A stretch of DNA of 64,000 nucleotides, from the NCBI RefSeq assembly GCF_008974145.1, contig NZ_BJKP01000011.1, forward strand, positions 56,275 through 120,274, written 5' to 3'. Position 1 is the first letter of the stretch. Each line of letters opens with the position of its first letter. The stretch comes from Microcystis aeruginosa NIES-4325. Its GTDB lineage: Bacteria; Cyanobacteriota; Cyanobacteriia; Cyanobacteriales; Microcystaceae. The position numbers and the translations under genes are program-made. Below, piece after piece: positions 45,563-54,877 of this stretch. Below the pieces are notes generated by a model. That model did not search any database and was not told the origin of the DNA. It worked only from the letters and a program-made list of their open reading frames with translations.

Positions 45563-46009
45563 ATGATTAAATTTTTATCATCGACTGTCCTGATTGCCGC
45601 ACAACTAACAGCGATCGCGCCTAGTGCTGTCTCCCAACCTTACACATTAACAGGATCGATCGAGGTTTGGGAAGGGTTGCGAGTGCTTACTTCTGTGCCT
45701 TCTGGTCAACGCTGGCAATACGGTAATCTTTGTGCAACTGATCGAGCTTTTAAAGATATCTATGATGGGCAGTCAGTCGTGATTAGAAATGCTAACGATA
45801 CCATCGTGGCGATCGGTAAACTAGGAGAAGGGAGATTTAATCAAAGTCAAGATTCTTCGTTGTGGACTTGCACATTTAAATTTTCCGTACCTAATGTACC
45901 AGAATCACCTTTTTACACTATATCGGTCGGGGGAAGAAAACCGCTCGCCTTAACCCTTGAAGACCTAAAAGCAAGGAACTGGATTTTAGAATTTACATTA
46001 AGTCTTTAG
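45563..46009 (+). CDS. Hypothetical exported protein
   Basis: 148 aa with a signal peptide (STVLIAAQLTAIAPSAVSQ). The mature protein is predicted beta-rich (IVAIGKLGEGRFNQ, then CTFKFSVPNVPESPFYTISV) with two cysteines (LCATDRAF and WTCTFKF). No family recognised. The spacer before it contains a CGTCCAAAAAGAATCAATAG motif repeated before ldpA. Confidence 0.65.
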   Translation: MIKFLSSTVLIAAQLTAIAPSAVSQPYTLTGSIEVWEGLRVLTSVPSGQRWQYGNLCATDRAFKDIYDGQSVVIRNANDTIVAIGKLGEGRFNQSQDSSLWTCTFKFSVPNVPESPFYTISVGGRKPLALTLEDLKARNWILEFTLSL

Positions 46010-46042
46010 TGTCAACCTCGGACTAACCGATGGCGATCGCTG

Positions 46043-46354
46043 TCAGGGATTGGGAAAAAAACAAAAAAGTTTAGCAGCCCCTCCTAAAATGGCGACAACT
46101 AGGGCGATAAAAATTCCCCGGTTGGTAAATTCCTGATAAGCAACCCGTGTCGTTAGTCCTTTAATTTCCGTAGTTAGTCGCTCATCTAAAGCTTTAATGT
46201 CCCCTCTGATCTCCGATTGTCCTATTTCTACTTTGGTTAACCGTTCATCGATTTTGTCGAATTTTTGATTGACATCTCTTTGTAGGGAGTCTATTTTCCC
46301 CTCGATCCTTGTCAGAACAGCTTCTAGGGAATAAGTAACGGTTTCGTTAGCCAT
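46043..46354 (-). CDS. Small coiled-coil membrane protein, long paralog
   Basis: 103 aa. A long heptad/hendecad coiled coil (about 6-75, for example LTRIEGKIDSLQRDV and DIKALDERLTTEIKGL) is followed by one C-terminal transmembrane helix (FIALVVAILGGAAKLF) and a short PNP tail. It is a near-identical paralog of the gene at 59895, with 11 extra residues in the coil. Resembles XhlA-like small membrane proteins in layout; function unknown. It precedes a small XRE regulator gene. Confidence 0.75.
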   Translation of the reverse strand: MANETVTYSLEAVLTRIEGKIDSLQRDVNQKFDKIDERLTKVEIGQSEIRGDIKALDERLTTEIKGLTTRVAYQEFTNRGIFIALVVAILGGAAKLFCFFPNP

Positions 46355-46416
46355 TTTCTGTCTCCTATATTTGCTTTAATTGCGATCGCTGGTGAGATTG
46401 GGGATACCTAAATATG

Positions 46417-46647
46417 TCAGTTGTCTTGGCATGGTGCGATCGCTCCAGCTAGTTGTGCAAGTGAGCAGTTAAGGGATTGACATAGCTTTAATGTTTGAGA
46501 TGGGTTCATTCTCGGTTCCCTGTAGCCTGTTTCCCAATTGCTTACGGTTTGCACTGTCACACCTAACCGTTCCGCTAGTTTTCTTTGAGTTAACCCAGCG
46601 TTCTCCCGTAATTTCTGCATACGCTGTCCTAGTTCCCTATCAGTCAC
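46417..46647 (-). CDS. Small XRE-family HTH regulator
   Basis: 76 aa, almost entirely the HTH: MQKLRENAGLTQRKLAERLG and VTVQTVSNWETGYREPR. Start is GTG. Such minimal Cro/CI-type proteins often regulate their own promoter; two ATATAATG-like direct repeats lie just upstream. The coiled-coil gene downstream on the same strand could be a co-transcribed partner. Confidence 0.82.
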   Translation of the reverse strand: MTDRELGQRMQKLRENAGLTQRKLAERLGVTVQTVSNWETGYREPRMNPSQTLKLCQSLNCSLAQLAGAIAPCQDN

Positions 46648-46680
46648 TATATCTCAAAAATCATCTAAAAATACTGTTGA

Positions 46681-46702
46681 CATTATATAACTATCATTAT
46701 AT
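46681..46702 (-). promoter_or_regulatory. Candidate promoter/operator of the XRE gene
   Basis: On the minus strand ATATAATG occurs twice, 14 bases apart (46681-46688 and 46695-46702 on the plus strand). Each resembles a -10 box, and the pair could be a regulator-binding site. A TTGACA at 46677 points the other way. Confidence 0.4.
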
Positions 46703-46910
46703 GCCAAAGGTATGGGAAAAGCGACTGCCCCAAGGCCTATCAGTGCGATCGCTGACTTGCTGCTAACAAAACAATGAAGTTGTTGAATAAATCGGTTTTA
46801 CTTACCGTTTCTGACTTAGTGCGTCCAAGAAGAATCAATAATCAGTCTTTAGTCAGAATCAGAGCAGCACAAGGCTGACGTTTAGGGGGTGGCTGCGATA
46901 GGATAAAAAA

Positions 46911-47912
46911 GTGCTAGATAAAAACTCCTCTCCCTTGCAGTCCTTAGTTGCGGGTCACTGGTTCAAGCTCATCTGTGGAGCTAGTTACCAAGATTTGCCC
47001 ACGATTCGCAACCTCGCTTTGACCTATACTATCGCCGGGGCCGATTGTATTGATGTGGCCGCCGATCGATCGGTGATCCTTGCGGCCAAAGAAGGCATCG
47101 AAACTGCCGAAAAAATTGCCGGATTCTCGCAAAATCGACGACCTTGGTTAATGGTCAGTCTCAATGACGGGGAAGATCCCCACTTTCGTAAAGCTGTCTT
47201 TAACCCGCAACTCTGTCCGGTCGATTGTCCCCGTCCCTGCGAAAAAATCTGTCCCGCTTATGCTATTGATGAAGGGGGAGTGATTGAACAGCGCTGTTAT
47301 GGTTGCGGTCGTTGCTTACCCGTTTGTCCCCCGCAAATAATCGAGACCAGATCCCGTGTCTGTCAACCCGCAGAAATTATCCCCTTAATTATCGAAATGG
47401 GAGTAGATGCGATCGAAATTCATACCCAAGTCGGTCATGGGGAGGAATTTGCTCGACTCTGGCAAGCGATCGCACCTTTAACTAAAAACTTAAAAATCCT
47501 GGCCATAAGTTGCCAAGATCATGAGTATATCATTGATTACCTCCACTATCTGCGAGAAACCATTTCACCCCTAAGCTGTCCTCTGATTTGGCAGACGGAC
47601 GGCCGACCGATGAGCGGCGATATCGGCAAAGGAACCACCCACCCGGCGATTAATATGGCCAAAAAAGTCCTCTCCGACAATCTAGCTGGATTTGTCCAGT
47701 TAGCTGGGGGAACCAATGACCACACCGTGACCAAATTAGAACAACTGGGACTGAGAGAAAAAATCGCTGGTATTGCCTATGGAAGTTACGCCCGTTCATT
47801 GATTTTGCCAATTTTAGAGCATTTAGACCAGCCTAACCTTGAAAATGACCCGCAAGCCTACTCAAAAGCCGTTAAAGCCGCTTCTATGGTGGTTGCTCAA
47901 TTAAAAGCCTAG
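46911..47912 (+). CDS. ldpA: Light-dependent period protein LdpA
   Basis: 333 aa. Two 4Fe-4S sites are visible: CPVDCPRPCEKICPAYA and CYGCGRCLPVCPP. The rest matches the LdpA family (LVAGHWFKLICGASYQDLPT, then GDIGKGTTHPAINMAKKVL). In Synechococcus elongatus LdpA senses redox state and feeds light information into the KaiABC clock through CikA. Start is GTG. None of the kai genes is in the window. It is followed by the R3H ATPase gene 51 bases downstream. Confidence 0.92.
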   Translation: MLDKNSSPLQSLVAGHWFKLICGASYQDLPTIRNLALTYTIAGADCIDVAADRSVILAAKEGIETAEKIAGFSQNRRPWLMVSLNDGEDPHFRKAVFNPQLCPVDCPRPCEKICPAYAIDEGGVIEQRCYGCGRCLPVCPPQIIETRSRVCQPAEIIPLIIEMGVDAIEIHTQVGHGEEFARLWQAIAPLTKNLKILAISCQDHEYIIDYLHYLRETISPLSCPLIWQTDGRPMSGDIGKGTTHPAINMAKKVLSDNLAGFVQLAGGTNDHTVTKLEQLGLREKIAGIAYGSYARSLILPILEHLDQPNLENDPQAYSKAVKAASMVVAQLKA

Positions 47913-47963
47913 CCTTGGTCAAAAAACTATAATATTTTTTTAATTGACAACTAACCCTTAAAT

Positions 47964-49775
47964 GTGTTAGACCCCAAGAAAATCTCGGACATAAAAACAG
48001 CCAATTATCGTCAAAACCTTTTATTATTAATGCCAGAAACCCTACCCTCCTCTCGGATGCCAGTGACCGACGATTTAAACAAACTCTTGGCAATTCTACC
48101 AGCGCGGATTCGCGGCAAAATCGAGGAACAGCCGCGGCAGCATCAACTGATCGAAGTAGTTATGGATTTGGGACGCATACCAGAAGCCCGTTTTCCCGAT
48201 GGGGCGATCGATCTGGGGGACGAACCGATCTCAAAAGAAGAAATCCAGTATTCGATCGCCCGGGTGGGCAGTTTTAGCGGCGATAATCGCGCCGGGATTG
48301 AACGCACCCTACACCGCATCAGTGCCATTCGCAATCGAGACGGGGAAATTATCGGTTTAACCTGTCGTATCGGTCGGGCCGTTTTCGGTACGATCACCCT
48401 GATTAACGACCTAGTGGAAACGGGAAAGTCCCTGCTGCTGCTCGGTCGTCCAGGGGTAGGGAAAACCACGGCCTTACGGGAAATAGCCCGAGTTTTAGCC
48501 GACGATCTCAATAAACGGGTAGTGATTATCGACACCTCCAACGAAATCGCCGGGGATGGAGATATTCCCCATCCGGCCATCGGTCGCGCTCGTCGGATGC
48601 AGGTAGCCCGTCCGGAATTGCAGCATCAAGTCATGATCGAAGCGGTGGAAAACCATATGCCAGAGGTGATCGTGATTGATGAGATCGGTACGGAATTAGA
48701 AGCTCTGGCCGCTCGCACGATCGCCGAAAGAGGAGTGCAGTTAGTGGGAACCGCTCACGGCAATCAATTAGAAAATTTAATTAAAAACCCGACCTTATCG
48801 GATTTAGTCGGGGGAATTCAGGCAGTAACTCTCGGAGACGAAGAAGCACGCCGCCGGGGTTCCCAGAAGACCGTTTTAGAACGCAAAGCACCGCCCACCT
48901 TTGACATTGCCATCGAAATGTTGGAACGTCAGCGCTGGGTCATCCACGAGGACGTATCCACCACGATCGACCAACTGCTGCGGGGACGGGAAGCAATTGC
49001 CCAAATCCGTTGGGTAGATGAGGAGGGAAAAGTACAAGTCACTCAGGAAGAACCAAAACCGGAAAACCTCACCCCTTTGCGCGGCAATTATCTGCCGGAA
49101 ATGGATAAACCCAAGGGATGGCGGGCCGATGGCCGGATGACTCCCGTGGACCGTTTTGGTGCGGGCCCCCTCAACCGGGAAAACGATTTTGATCGCCTCC
49201 TCGAACAATCTTGGCTACAGGAAGAACCGGAAACGGAAAAAGTCCGCGTCCCTGGTCCCAATGGCGAAGATTGGCCGGTTTATGTCTATCCCTACGGAGT
49301 TAGTCGCGCCCCGATCGAACAGGTAGTACAGGCCCTAGATTTGCCGATCGTGTTAACCAAAGATTTACAGGCGGCCGACGCGGTGCTGGCCCTGCGTTCC
49401 CACGTTAAAAATCAGTCAAAATTGCGTCAAATTGCCAAAGTAAGACAAATTCCCATCCACGGCATCAAATCCAACACCCTGCCCCAAATTTCTCGCGGTT
49501 TAAAGCGGATTTTGGGCGTTGATGACCCGATGAATCAGGAAGGCGCGGATCTGCGTTTATTTGCCCGCAGCGGTAGTGATGACGAGATCGAAGCTTTGGA
49601 GGAGGCCCGGTTAGCGGTGGAACAAATCGTTATTCCCACTGGCCAACCGGTGGAGTTACTGCCCCGATCGGCGAAAGTGCGGAAAATGCAGCACGAATTA
49701 GTGGAACATTACCGTCTCCAATCCGATAGCTTCGGAGAGGAACCGAATCGCCGTATTCGCATCTATCCAGCTTAG
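47964..49775 (+). CDS. R3H-domain AAA ATPase (SpoIIIAA-like)
   Basis: Up to 603 aa. Central P-loop ATPase with Walker A LLLGRPGVGKTTAL, Walker B PEVIVIDEIGTELEAL and a sensor-like GTAHGNQLENLI. The C-terminal region carries an R3H single-stranded nucleic acid-binding domain (about 500-603, including LARSGSDDEIEALEEARLA) and a disordered middle. The GTG at 47964 may be too early; ATGs at 48030 and 48057 are alternatives. Function in cyanobacteria is unknown. Its stop is 11 bases from the GH88 start. Confidence 0.87.
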   Translation: MLDPKKISDIKTANYRQNLLLLMPETLPSSRMPVTDDLNKLLAILPARIRGKIEEQPRQHQLIEVVMDLGRIPEARFPDGAIDLGDEPISKEEIQYSIARVGSFSGDNRAGIERTLHRISAIRNRDGEIIGLTCRIGRAVFGTITLINDLVETGKSLLLLGRPGVGKTTALREIARVLADDLNKRVVIIDTSNEIAGDGDIPHPAIGRARRMQVARPELQHQVMIEAVENHMPEVIVIDEIGTELEALAARTIAERGVQLVGTAHGNQLENLIKNPTLSDLVGGIQAVTLGDEEARRRGSQKTVLERKAPPTFDIAIEMLERQRWVIHEDVSTTIDQLLRGREAIAQIRWVDEEGKVQVTQEEPKPENLTPLRGNYLPEMDKPKGWRADGRMTPVDRFGAGPLNRENDFDRLLEQSWLQEEPETEKVRVPGPNGEDWPVYVYPYGVSRAPIEQVVQALDLPIVLTKDLQAADAVLALRSHVKNQSKLRQIAKVRQIPIHGIKSNTLPQISRGLKRILGVDDPMNQEGADLRLFARSGSDDEIEALEEARLAVEQIVIPTGQPVELLPRSAKVRKMQHELVEHYRLQSDSFGEEPNRRIRIYPA

Positions 49776-49786
49776 GAGTCAGGAAT

Positions 49787-51193
49787 TTGAAGCGACGCAC
49801 GTTAATTATTATAGGTACAGGGGCGGCGATCGGTACGGTGGCCGCCCTGATTATCCGTCGTCCCGAATCGGCGACGGAATTGCGGGCTAAAATGCCCCTG
49901 GCTGAAAGAATTAAGCTCTGTCTCGATCTGGCTAAGATTAAACTAGCTACCACGATCGACTATGTTGATCGTTATGCCCGTCGAAGAATTCTCTATCCCT
50001 ATCTTACCCATCCAGAGCCATCGGGTTTTAACTTCTTCAATTGGCTACGGAGGGGGAATAGTCCCACCCCTGGCACTTGGAAGTTAGCAAAGGCCAATTT
50101 TTGGGCAGCAGGGGCTTTTCCTGCTTTATTATGGAAAATGGCTGATTTAGAATCAAACCCTGTGGATGCGGCCGTTTGGGCTACTGCTGCGAAAAAATGG
50201 AGCGATCCCTTAAAAGAAGCGAGTTTGAAGAACAAAGACATCGCTCTTAATAATGTACTGGTGTTTGCTCCTTGGTTTGAGTCGGGACAAGGCCAAGAAA
50301 AACAGGCAGCCTTAGAGATAACTTTACAGGGAGCCAGACAACTAACGCAGAGTTATCACACCGATATCGGGACTTTTGGCTGGTTACGCAAGGCCGATCG
50401 CACCGATCAGCAAGAACATTGGCAGGTTTTTATGGATCATACGATCAATATAGAACAACTGCTCTGGCCAAGTCTCCACAATCCTGACCCCAAGGAAGCA
50501 AAAGATTGGCAAGAAAAGGCCCTTTCCCACATCCGCACCATTAGCCGCACCTTTGGGGCTAACCGCCGCCCGGGTAAAACGGGAACTTGGCAAAGAGGGT
50601 ATTTTGATCAAAATGTCAACTCTCCCACCTATAGAAATTTCTTATTTAATGAAGGAAAACAGGGCTGGCGCGATGATAGCACTTGGTCCAGGGGTCAAGC
50701 TTGGTTTATTTATGCTGCCACGACGGCCTATGTTTACACCAGCGATCCAGAAATGTTAACCATTGCCAAGGATGCCATTAATTATTATCTGGAAAATTTG
50801 CCCGATCGCTGGCCCGGTGAGCAAAGACGCGCCGGAGATTTTATCCCCCCTTGGGACTTCGATTATGCCTTGCAAAAAAATGCCGCTACGGAAAAGGATT
50901 CTTCGGCAGCAGCGATCGCTGTGGCGGGTATGATTCGCTTATTAAAAGCTTTACCCAGCAGCGATCCTAGTTATGGAACCTATCGAGAGGCGATCGATAA
51001 TACTCTCTTGAATTTGACTTCTTTTGAGTATTTTCCTGACGAAACCGCCCCAGAGATGAGTCTATTACGTCATGGCTGTTATCATCATCCCGCATCGATC
51101 CGACCCAGCCAAGTCTATGATACGGGTTTAATTTGGGGAGACTTCTTTTTTATCAATGCTTTGGCTGAATACCAAGATTTACCCGATACTTAA
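49787..51193 (+). CDS. Glycoside hydrolase family 88-like unsaturated glucuronyl hydrolase
   Basis: 468 aa. A short N-terminal hydrophobic segment (TLIIIGTGAAIGTVAALII) suggests membrane anchoring or export. The (alpha/alpha)6-barrel signatures are DSTWSRGQAWFIYAATTAY, GDFIPPWDFDYALQ and ATEKDSSAAAIAVAGMIRLL. GH88 enzymes hydrolyse unsaturated uronic acids left by polysaccharide lyases. TTG start is supported by AGGAGTCAGG upstream. Directly downstream of the R3H ATPase, so probably co-transcribed; the link between them is not obvious. Confidence 0.82.
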   Translation: MKRRTLIIIGTGAAIGTVAALIIRRPESATELRAKMPLAERIKLCLDLAKIKLATTIDYVDRYARRRILYPYLTHPEPSGFNFFNWLRRGNSPTPGTWKLAKANFWAAGAFPALLWKMADLESNPVDAAVWATAAKKWSDPLKEASLKNKDIALNNVLVFAPWFESGQGQEKQAALEITLQGARQLTQSYHTDIGTFGWLRKADRTDQQEHWQVFMDHTINIEQLLWPSLHNPDPKEAKDWQEKALSHIRTISRTFGANRRPGKTGTWQRGYFDQNVNSPTYRNFLFNEGKQGWRDDSTWSRGQAWFIYAATTAYVYTSDPEMLTIAKDAINYYLENLPDRWPGEQRRAGDFIPPWDFDYALQKNAATEKDSSAAAIAVAGMIRLLKALPSSDPSYGTYREAIDNTLLNLTSFEYFPDETAPEMSLLRHGCYHHPASIRPSQVYDTGLIWGDFFFINALAEYQDLPDT

Positions 51194-51270
51194 CAGACTA
51201 CTTAATTCTTACCCTTTTTGATGGGGGAAGTGGCAAACTATTAACTGTTACCGTTGAATGGGAAAAGACT

Positions 51271-52086
51271 GTGGATATTCGCTTAATCGTTGTCGATGTG
51301 GATGGAACGATCGCCGGTGATAACAATCAGGTTAATCCGGCTGTGGTGCAAGCTGTCTCGGCCGTCCAAAAAAAAGGGATTCCCGTCGCTATTGGCACTG
51401 GTAGGATGTACCGCTCGGCTTTACGCTTTCATCAACGCCTTAAATCCACTTTACCTATAATTGCTTACAATGGCGCTTGGATTCAAGATCCTGTTTCCCA
51501 AGTTCACCATCGACATACCCCCATTTCCCCCGACTTGGCGATCAATCTTTTAGATTATCTCGAACAACCCCAATGGAAAGAGAAAATCTCCCTTAATTTT
51601 TATATGGACGATGTGCTTTATGTGCGGCAATTGAACGCGGAAACGGAATTCTATCGCCAGCGATCGGGTATTATTGCCGAAGCAGTGGGAGATTTACGCA
51701 AAGTAGCCCACAAAACCACTAAAATCCTGGCCATGGGGGAAGATAAGCAATTTATCGCCGAGATTTGGCAGCATTTACAGCAACGCTATCAAAATCAAGA
51801 TTTATACTTTACTCAATCGAGTCCGACTTTTTTTGAAGTTACCCACGTTGAGGCTACCAAGGGAAGCGCTGCCAAATTTTTGGCCGAAGATATCCTAGGA
51901 TTACAACCGCAAAACGTCATGGCGATCGGTGATAATTTTAATGATGTTTCTATGCTCACCTACGCAGGTGTCGGTGTCGCCATGGGTAATGCTCCCCAAG
52001 GTGTTAAGGAGCAAGCCGATTGGGTTGCCCCCAGTGTAGACTCAAATGGGGTGGCCGCGGCCTTGGCAAAGTTTGTTTTAATTTGA
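51271..52086 (+). CDS. Cof-type HAD-IIB phosphatase
   Basis: 271 aa. Catalytic motif I VDVDGTIAGDNN, motif II TGRMYR, motif III Lys in TKGSAAKFL and motif IV GDNFNDVSML complete the HAD signature; a C2B cap lies in the middle. Cof-type proteins dephosphorylate sugar phosphates, nucleotides or cofactors; the substrate here is unknown. Start is GTG. Followed by a dienelactone hydrolase gene. Confidence 0.93.
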   Translation: MDIRLIVVDVDGTIAGDNNQVNPAVVQAVSAVQKKGIPVAIGTGRMYRSALRFHQRLKSTLPIIAYNGAWIQDPVSQVHHRHTPISPDLAINLLDYLEQPQWKEKISLNFYMDDVLYVRQLNAETEFYRQRSGIIAEAVGDLRKVAHKTTKILAMGEDKQFIAEIWQHLQQRYQNQDLYFTQSSPTFFEVTHVEATKGSAAKFLAEDILGLQPQNVMAIGDNFNDVSMLTYAGVGVAMGNAPQGVKEQADWVAPSVDSNGVAAALAKFVLI

Positions 52087-52208
52087 GGAATGGGGAAGTG
52101 CGGGAATGGGGAAGTGCGGGAATTTTAACTAAAACCCTAACACCCTACAATCCTACAGCCCTAACACCCCGACACCCTAACACCAATTCGCTTTTCACCG
52201 AGAAAATT

Positions 52209-52943
52209 ATGACTATTAATACGCAAACTGTTACGATTTCCAACAAGGATATTGACATAGATGCTTATTTAGCCATTCCCGATCGAGTGGGAATTTATCC
52301 GGCAATTATCGTGATTCAGGAAATATTCGGCGTAAACGACCATATTCGCGATGTCACCCGCAGAATTGCCCAAGAAGGCTATATAGCGATCGCTCCTGCT
52401 ATTTATCAGCGATTTGCTCCAGGTTTTGAAACGGGGTACAGTATGGCAGATATCGAAATCGGTCGTCAGTACAAAGAACAAACCAAAGCAGCCGAATTAA
52501 TCAGCGATATCCAAGCCACCATCGATTATCTTTATAGTTTGCCACAGGTGCAAAAAACTGGTGTCGGCACGATCGGTTTTTGTTTTGGTGGTCATGTGGT
52601 TTATGTTGTCTCCACTCTAGAGGATATCAAAGTTACTGCCTCTTTTTACGGTGCGGGAATCACCACGGCAACCCCTGGGGGTGGCCAAGCGACAGTGAAG
52701 GTGACTCCCCAAATCAAAGGGACAATCTACGCATTTTTCGGGATGTTAGATGCCAGTATTCCTCAAAAGCAAGTGGATGAGATAGAAAACGCATTAACCC
52801 GTTATCAAATCCCCCATCGAGTTTTCCGCTATGAAAACGCCGACCATGGCTTTTTCTGCGACCAAAGAGCTAGTTATAATGCTAAGGCGGCCAAATCTGC
52901 CTGGGGTCATGTGCTAGAGTTATTTAGCCTTCTTAAATCTTAA
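52209..52943 (+). CDS. Dienelactone hydrolase family protein
   Basis: 244 aa from the ATG at 52209; longer in-frame starts overlap the HAD gene and run through repeat sequence. Alpha/beta hydrolase with a Cys nucleophile in GFCFGGHVVY, the Asp in FGMLDASIP and the His in NADHGFFCDQRAS. DLH proteins cleave enol-lactones; cyanobacterial physiological substrates are not established. Full-length domain. Confidence 0.93.
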   Translation: MTINTQTVTISNKDIDIDAYLAIPDRVGIYPAIIVIQEIFGVNDHIRDVTRRIAQEGYIAIAPAIYQRFAPGFETGYSMADIEIGRQYKEQTKAAELISDIQATIDYLYSLPQVQKTGVGTIGFCFGGHVVYVVSTLEDIKVTASFYGAGITTATPGGGQATVKVTPQIKGTIYAFFGMLDASIPQKQVDEIENALTRYQIPHRVFRYENADHGFFCDQRASYNAKAAKSAWGHVLELFSLLKS

Positions 52944-53015
52944 TGGTCTGACCCCTCAAGCTTCAGCTTACACTGGAAGCAGCTCAAAATCACACTTGTA
53001 ACCATTCTATTTATC

Positions 53016-53897
53016 ATGACACCGAACCCAGCCTTTTCCATGGACGATTTTGCCAAAGCTCTTGATCAATACGATTATCAATTTGAAAAAGGGCAGATCG
53101 TGCGCGGGAGAGTCGATCAACACACCTCCGATGGAGCATACATCGATATTGGCGGCAAATCCTCCGCTTTTATTCCTTTAAGAGAAATTTCCCTGGAAAA
53201 TGTTACTTCTATTGCTGAAGCTTTACCCATAGGTGCAGAATTCGATTTTCTGATTACCCGTGGACAGGATGCGGAAGGACAAGTTACCCTCTCTCTGCGG
53301 CAATTATTACTACAAAAAGCTTGGGAAAATGTCAGGGAAATTTCTGAAAGTGGCAAGTCGGTGCAGCTGCGCGTCACGGGAGTGAATAAGGGAGGGGTGA
53401 CGGGAGAGGTGGAAGGATTAAAAGGATTTATCCCTCGCTCCCATTTAATCGAAAAAAACGATTTAGATTCCCTGATCGGACAACTTTTAACCGCAACTTT
53501 TATTCAAATCGATCAAGAAAATAATAAATTAGTTTTATCTCAACGAGAAATTGCTCGCGCTAACGCTATCAGTCAGTTAGCTGTGGGTAAATTATTAAGT
53601 GGCACCGTGGTTAAATTACAACCCTACGGTGTTTTTGTCGATTGCGGTGGAGTGACGGGATTACTCCATGCTAAACAGGTGACGGGAGCCTCTTTTAATT
53701 CTCCTATGACTTTCTTTAAAGTTGGTCAACCAATTCAAGTGGTAGTTGCGGAAATTGACGAATATAAAAACCGCATTTCCCTATCTACGAAAATCCTCGA
53801 AGCGCACCCCGGGGAAATTCTCGAAAACTTTGCAGAAGTCATGGAAACAGCAGCAGAAAGATTAAAACAAGCTCAGGAAAAAACCCCAGAAAGTTAG
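53016..53897 (+). CDS. S1-domain RNA-binding protein (ribosomal protein S1 homolog)
   Basis: 293 aa with three S1 modules (about 25-95: KGQIVRGRVDQHTSDGAYID; 110-175: SVQLRVTGVNKGGVTGEVEG; 190-260: GKLLSGTVVKLQPYGVFVDC). Cyanobacteria carry two S1-like genes; this short three-module form corresponds to the Rps1b-type protein that can bind mRNA without Shine-Dalgarno pairing. The motif SFINSP-like segment GASFNSPM precedes the last strands. A hairpin follows the stop. Confidence 0.9.
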   Translation: MTPNPAFSMDDFAKALDQYDYQFEKGQIVRGRVDQHTSDGAYIDIGGKSSAFIPLREISLENVTSIAEALPIGAEFDFLITRGQDAEGQVTLSLRQLLLQKAWENVREISESGKSVQLRVTGVNKGGVTGEVEGLKGFIPRSHLIEKNDLDSLIGQLLTATFIQIDQENNKLVLSQREIARANAISQLAVGKLLSGTVVKLQPYGVFVDCGGVTGLLHAKQVTGASFNSPMTFFKVGQPIQVVVAEIDEYKNRISLSTKILEAHPGEILENFAEVMETAAERLKQAQEKTPES

Positions 53898-53902
53898 TGT
53901 AG

Positions 53903-53965
53903 GGTGGGTTAGGCGACAATAATTTAGATGTTTTACCACCTATTTAGTATTCGCCGTAACCCACC
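53903..53965. repeat. Inverted GGTGGGTTA repeat after the S1 gene
   Basis: GGTGGGTTAGGCGA pairs with TCGCCGTAACCCACC (one bulge) across a loop of 34 bases. It belongs to the GTAGGTTGGGTT family of cyanobacterial spacer repeats. Possibly terminator-like for the S1 gene. Confidence 0.55.
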
Positions 53966-54021
53966 ATCAGTCATCAGTTATATTTGTCTCCTGTTGATCG
54001 TCTCCTTTTTACTTGACAAAG

Positions 54022-54864
54022 ATGTTTCAAGATCGGATAGCAATTTTAGGGACTATGCACGGAAAAGAGCGGGTAATAGCGCCGATTTTAGAGGAAAAAA
54101 TAGGTCTCAAGGTGATTGTATCCGATAATTTTAATACCGATCGCTTTGGCACTTTTACCCGAAATATTAAGCGCATCGGAACACAAATTGAAACCGCTCG
54201 CAGGAAAGCACAAGAAGCGATCGAGCTTTCGGGATACGATCTCGGAATTGCCAGTGAGGGTAGTTTTTATCCCTATCCCAACTTGCCGTTAGTTTCCTGT
54301 AATCGTGAATTGATTTTATTGCTCGATCGAGTCCATAATCTAGAAATAATTGGTCAAGCAATAGTCACGGAAACCAATCACGCTCACCAAACCGTAACTA
54401 ATCTAGCAGCTGCTTTAGAATTTGCCGAAAAAATCGGGTTTCCTAGTCATGGGTTAGTGGTGATGTTTGATAAAAATTCTTTCGACTCCGAGCAGATTTT
54501 TAAGGGAATTACTGACGAGAAAAATTTCGTTAAAATTGTTGAAGATATTCTTGACAAAAACGGCAAAGTACACCTAGAAACCGATATGCGCGCTATGCAC
54601 AATCCCACGCGGATGAAAGCAATTGCAGCAGCGACAGCAAATCTGGTTCAAAAACTCAATCAATTATGTCCTAATTGTGGTTGTCCGGGGTTTGATATTA
54701 TCGAAAGAAAAGCGGGTTTACCCTGTGGTTTATGTCACTTTCCCACCTCTTTGATGAAACTGGAACTATACGGTTGTCAAAGCTGTGATTATCGAGAGGA
54801 AAAACTCTTTCCCAACGGTGAAAAAACCGCCGATCCGATGTATTGTGAATATTGTAATCCTTAA
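54022..54864 (+). CDS. DUF6671 family protein with C-terminal zinc-ribbon cysteines
   Basis: 280 aa from the ATG at 54022. The main domain opens with DRIAILGTMHGKERVIAPIL and includes ASEGSFYPYPNLP, typical of DUF6671. The C-terminal 60 residues have four Cys pairs (CPNCGCPGF, CGLCHFP, CQSCDYREE, YCEYC) that look like one or two zinc ribbons. Function unknown. The methyltransferase gene starts 13 bases after its stop, so translational coupling is likely. Confidence 0.8.
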   Translation: MFQDRIAILGTMHGKERVIAPILEEKIGLKVIVSDNFNTDRFGTFTRNIKRIGTQIETARRKAQEAIELSGYDLGIASEGSFYPYPNLPLVSCNRELILLLDRVHNLEIIGQAIVTETNHAHQTVTNLAAALEFAEKIGFPSHGLVVMFDKNSFDSEQIFKGITDEKNFVKIVEDILDKNGKVHLETDMRAMHNPTRMKAIAAATANLVQKLNQLCPNCGCPGFDIIERKAGLPCGLCHFPTSLMKLELYGCQSCDYREEKLFPNGEKTADPMYCEYCNP

Positions 54865-54877
54865 AGATAGCCTTTCT

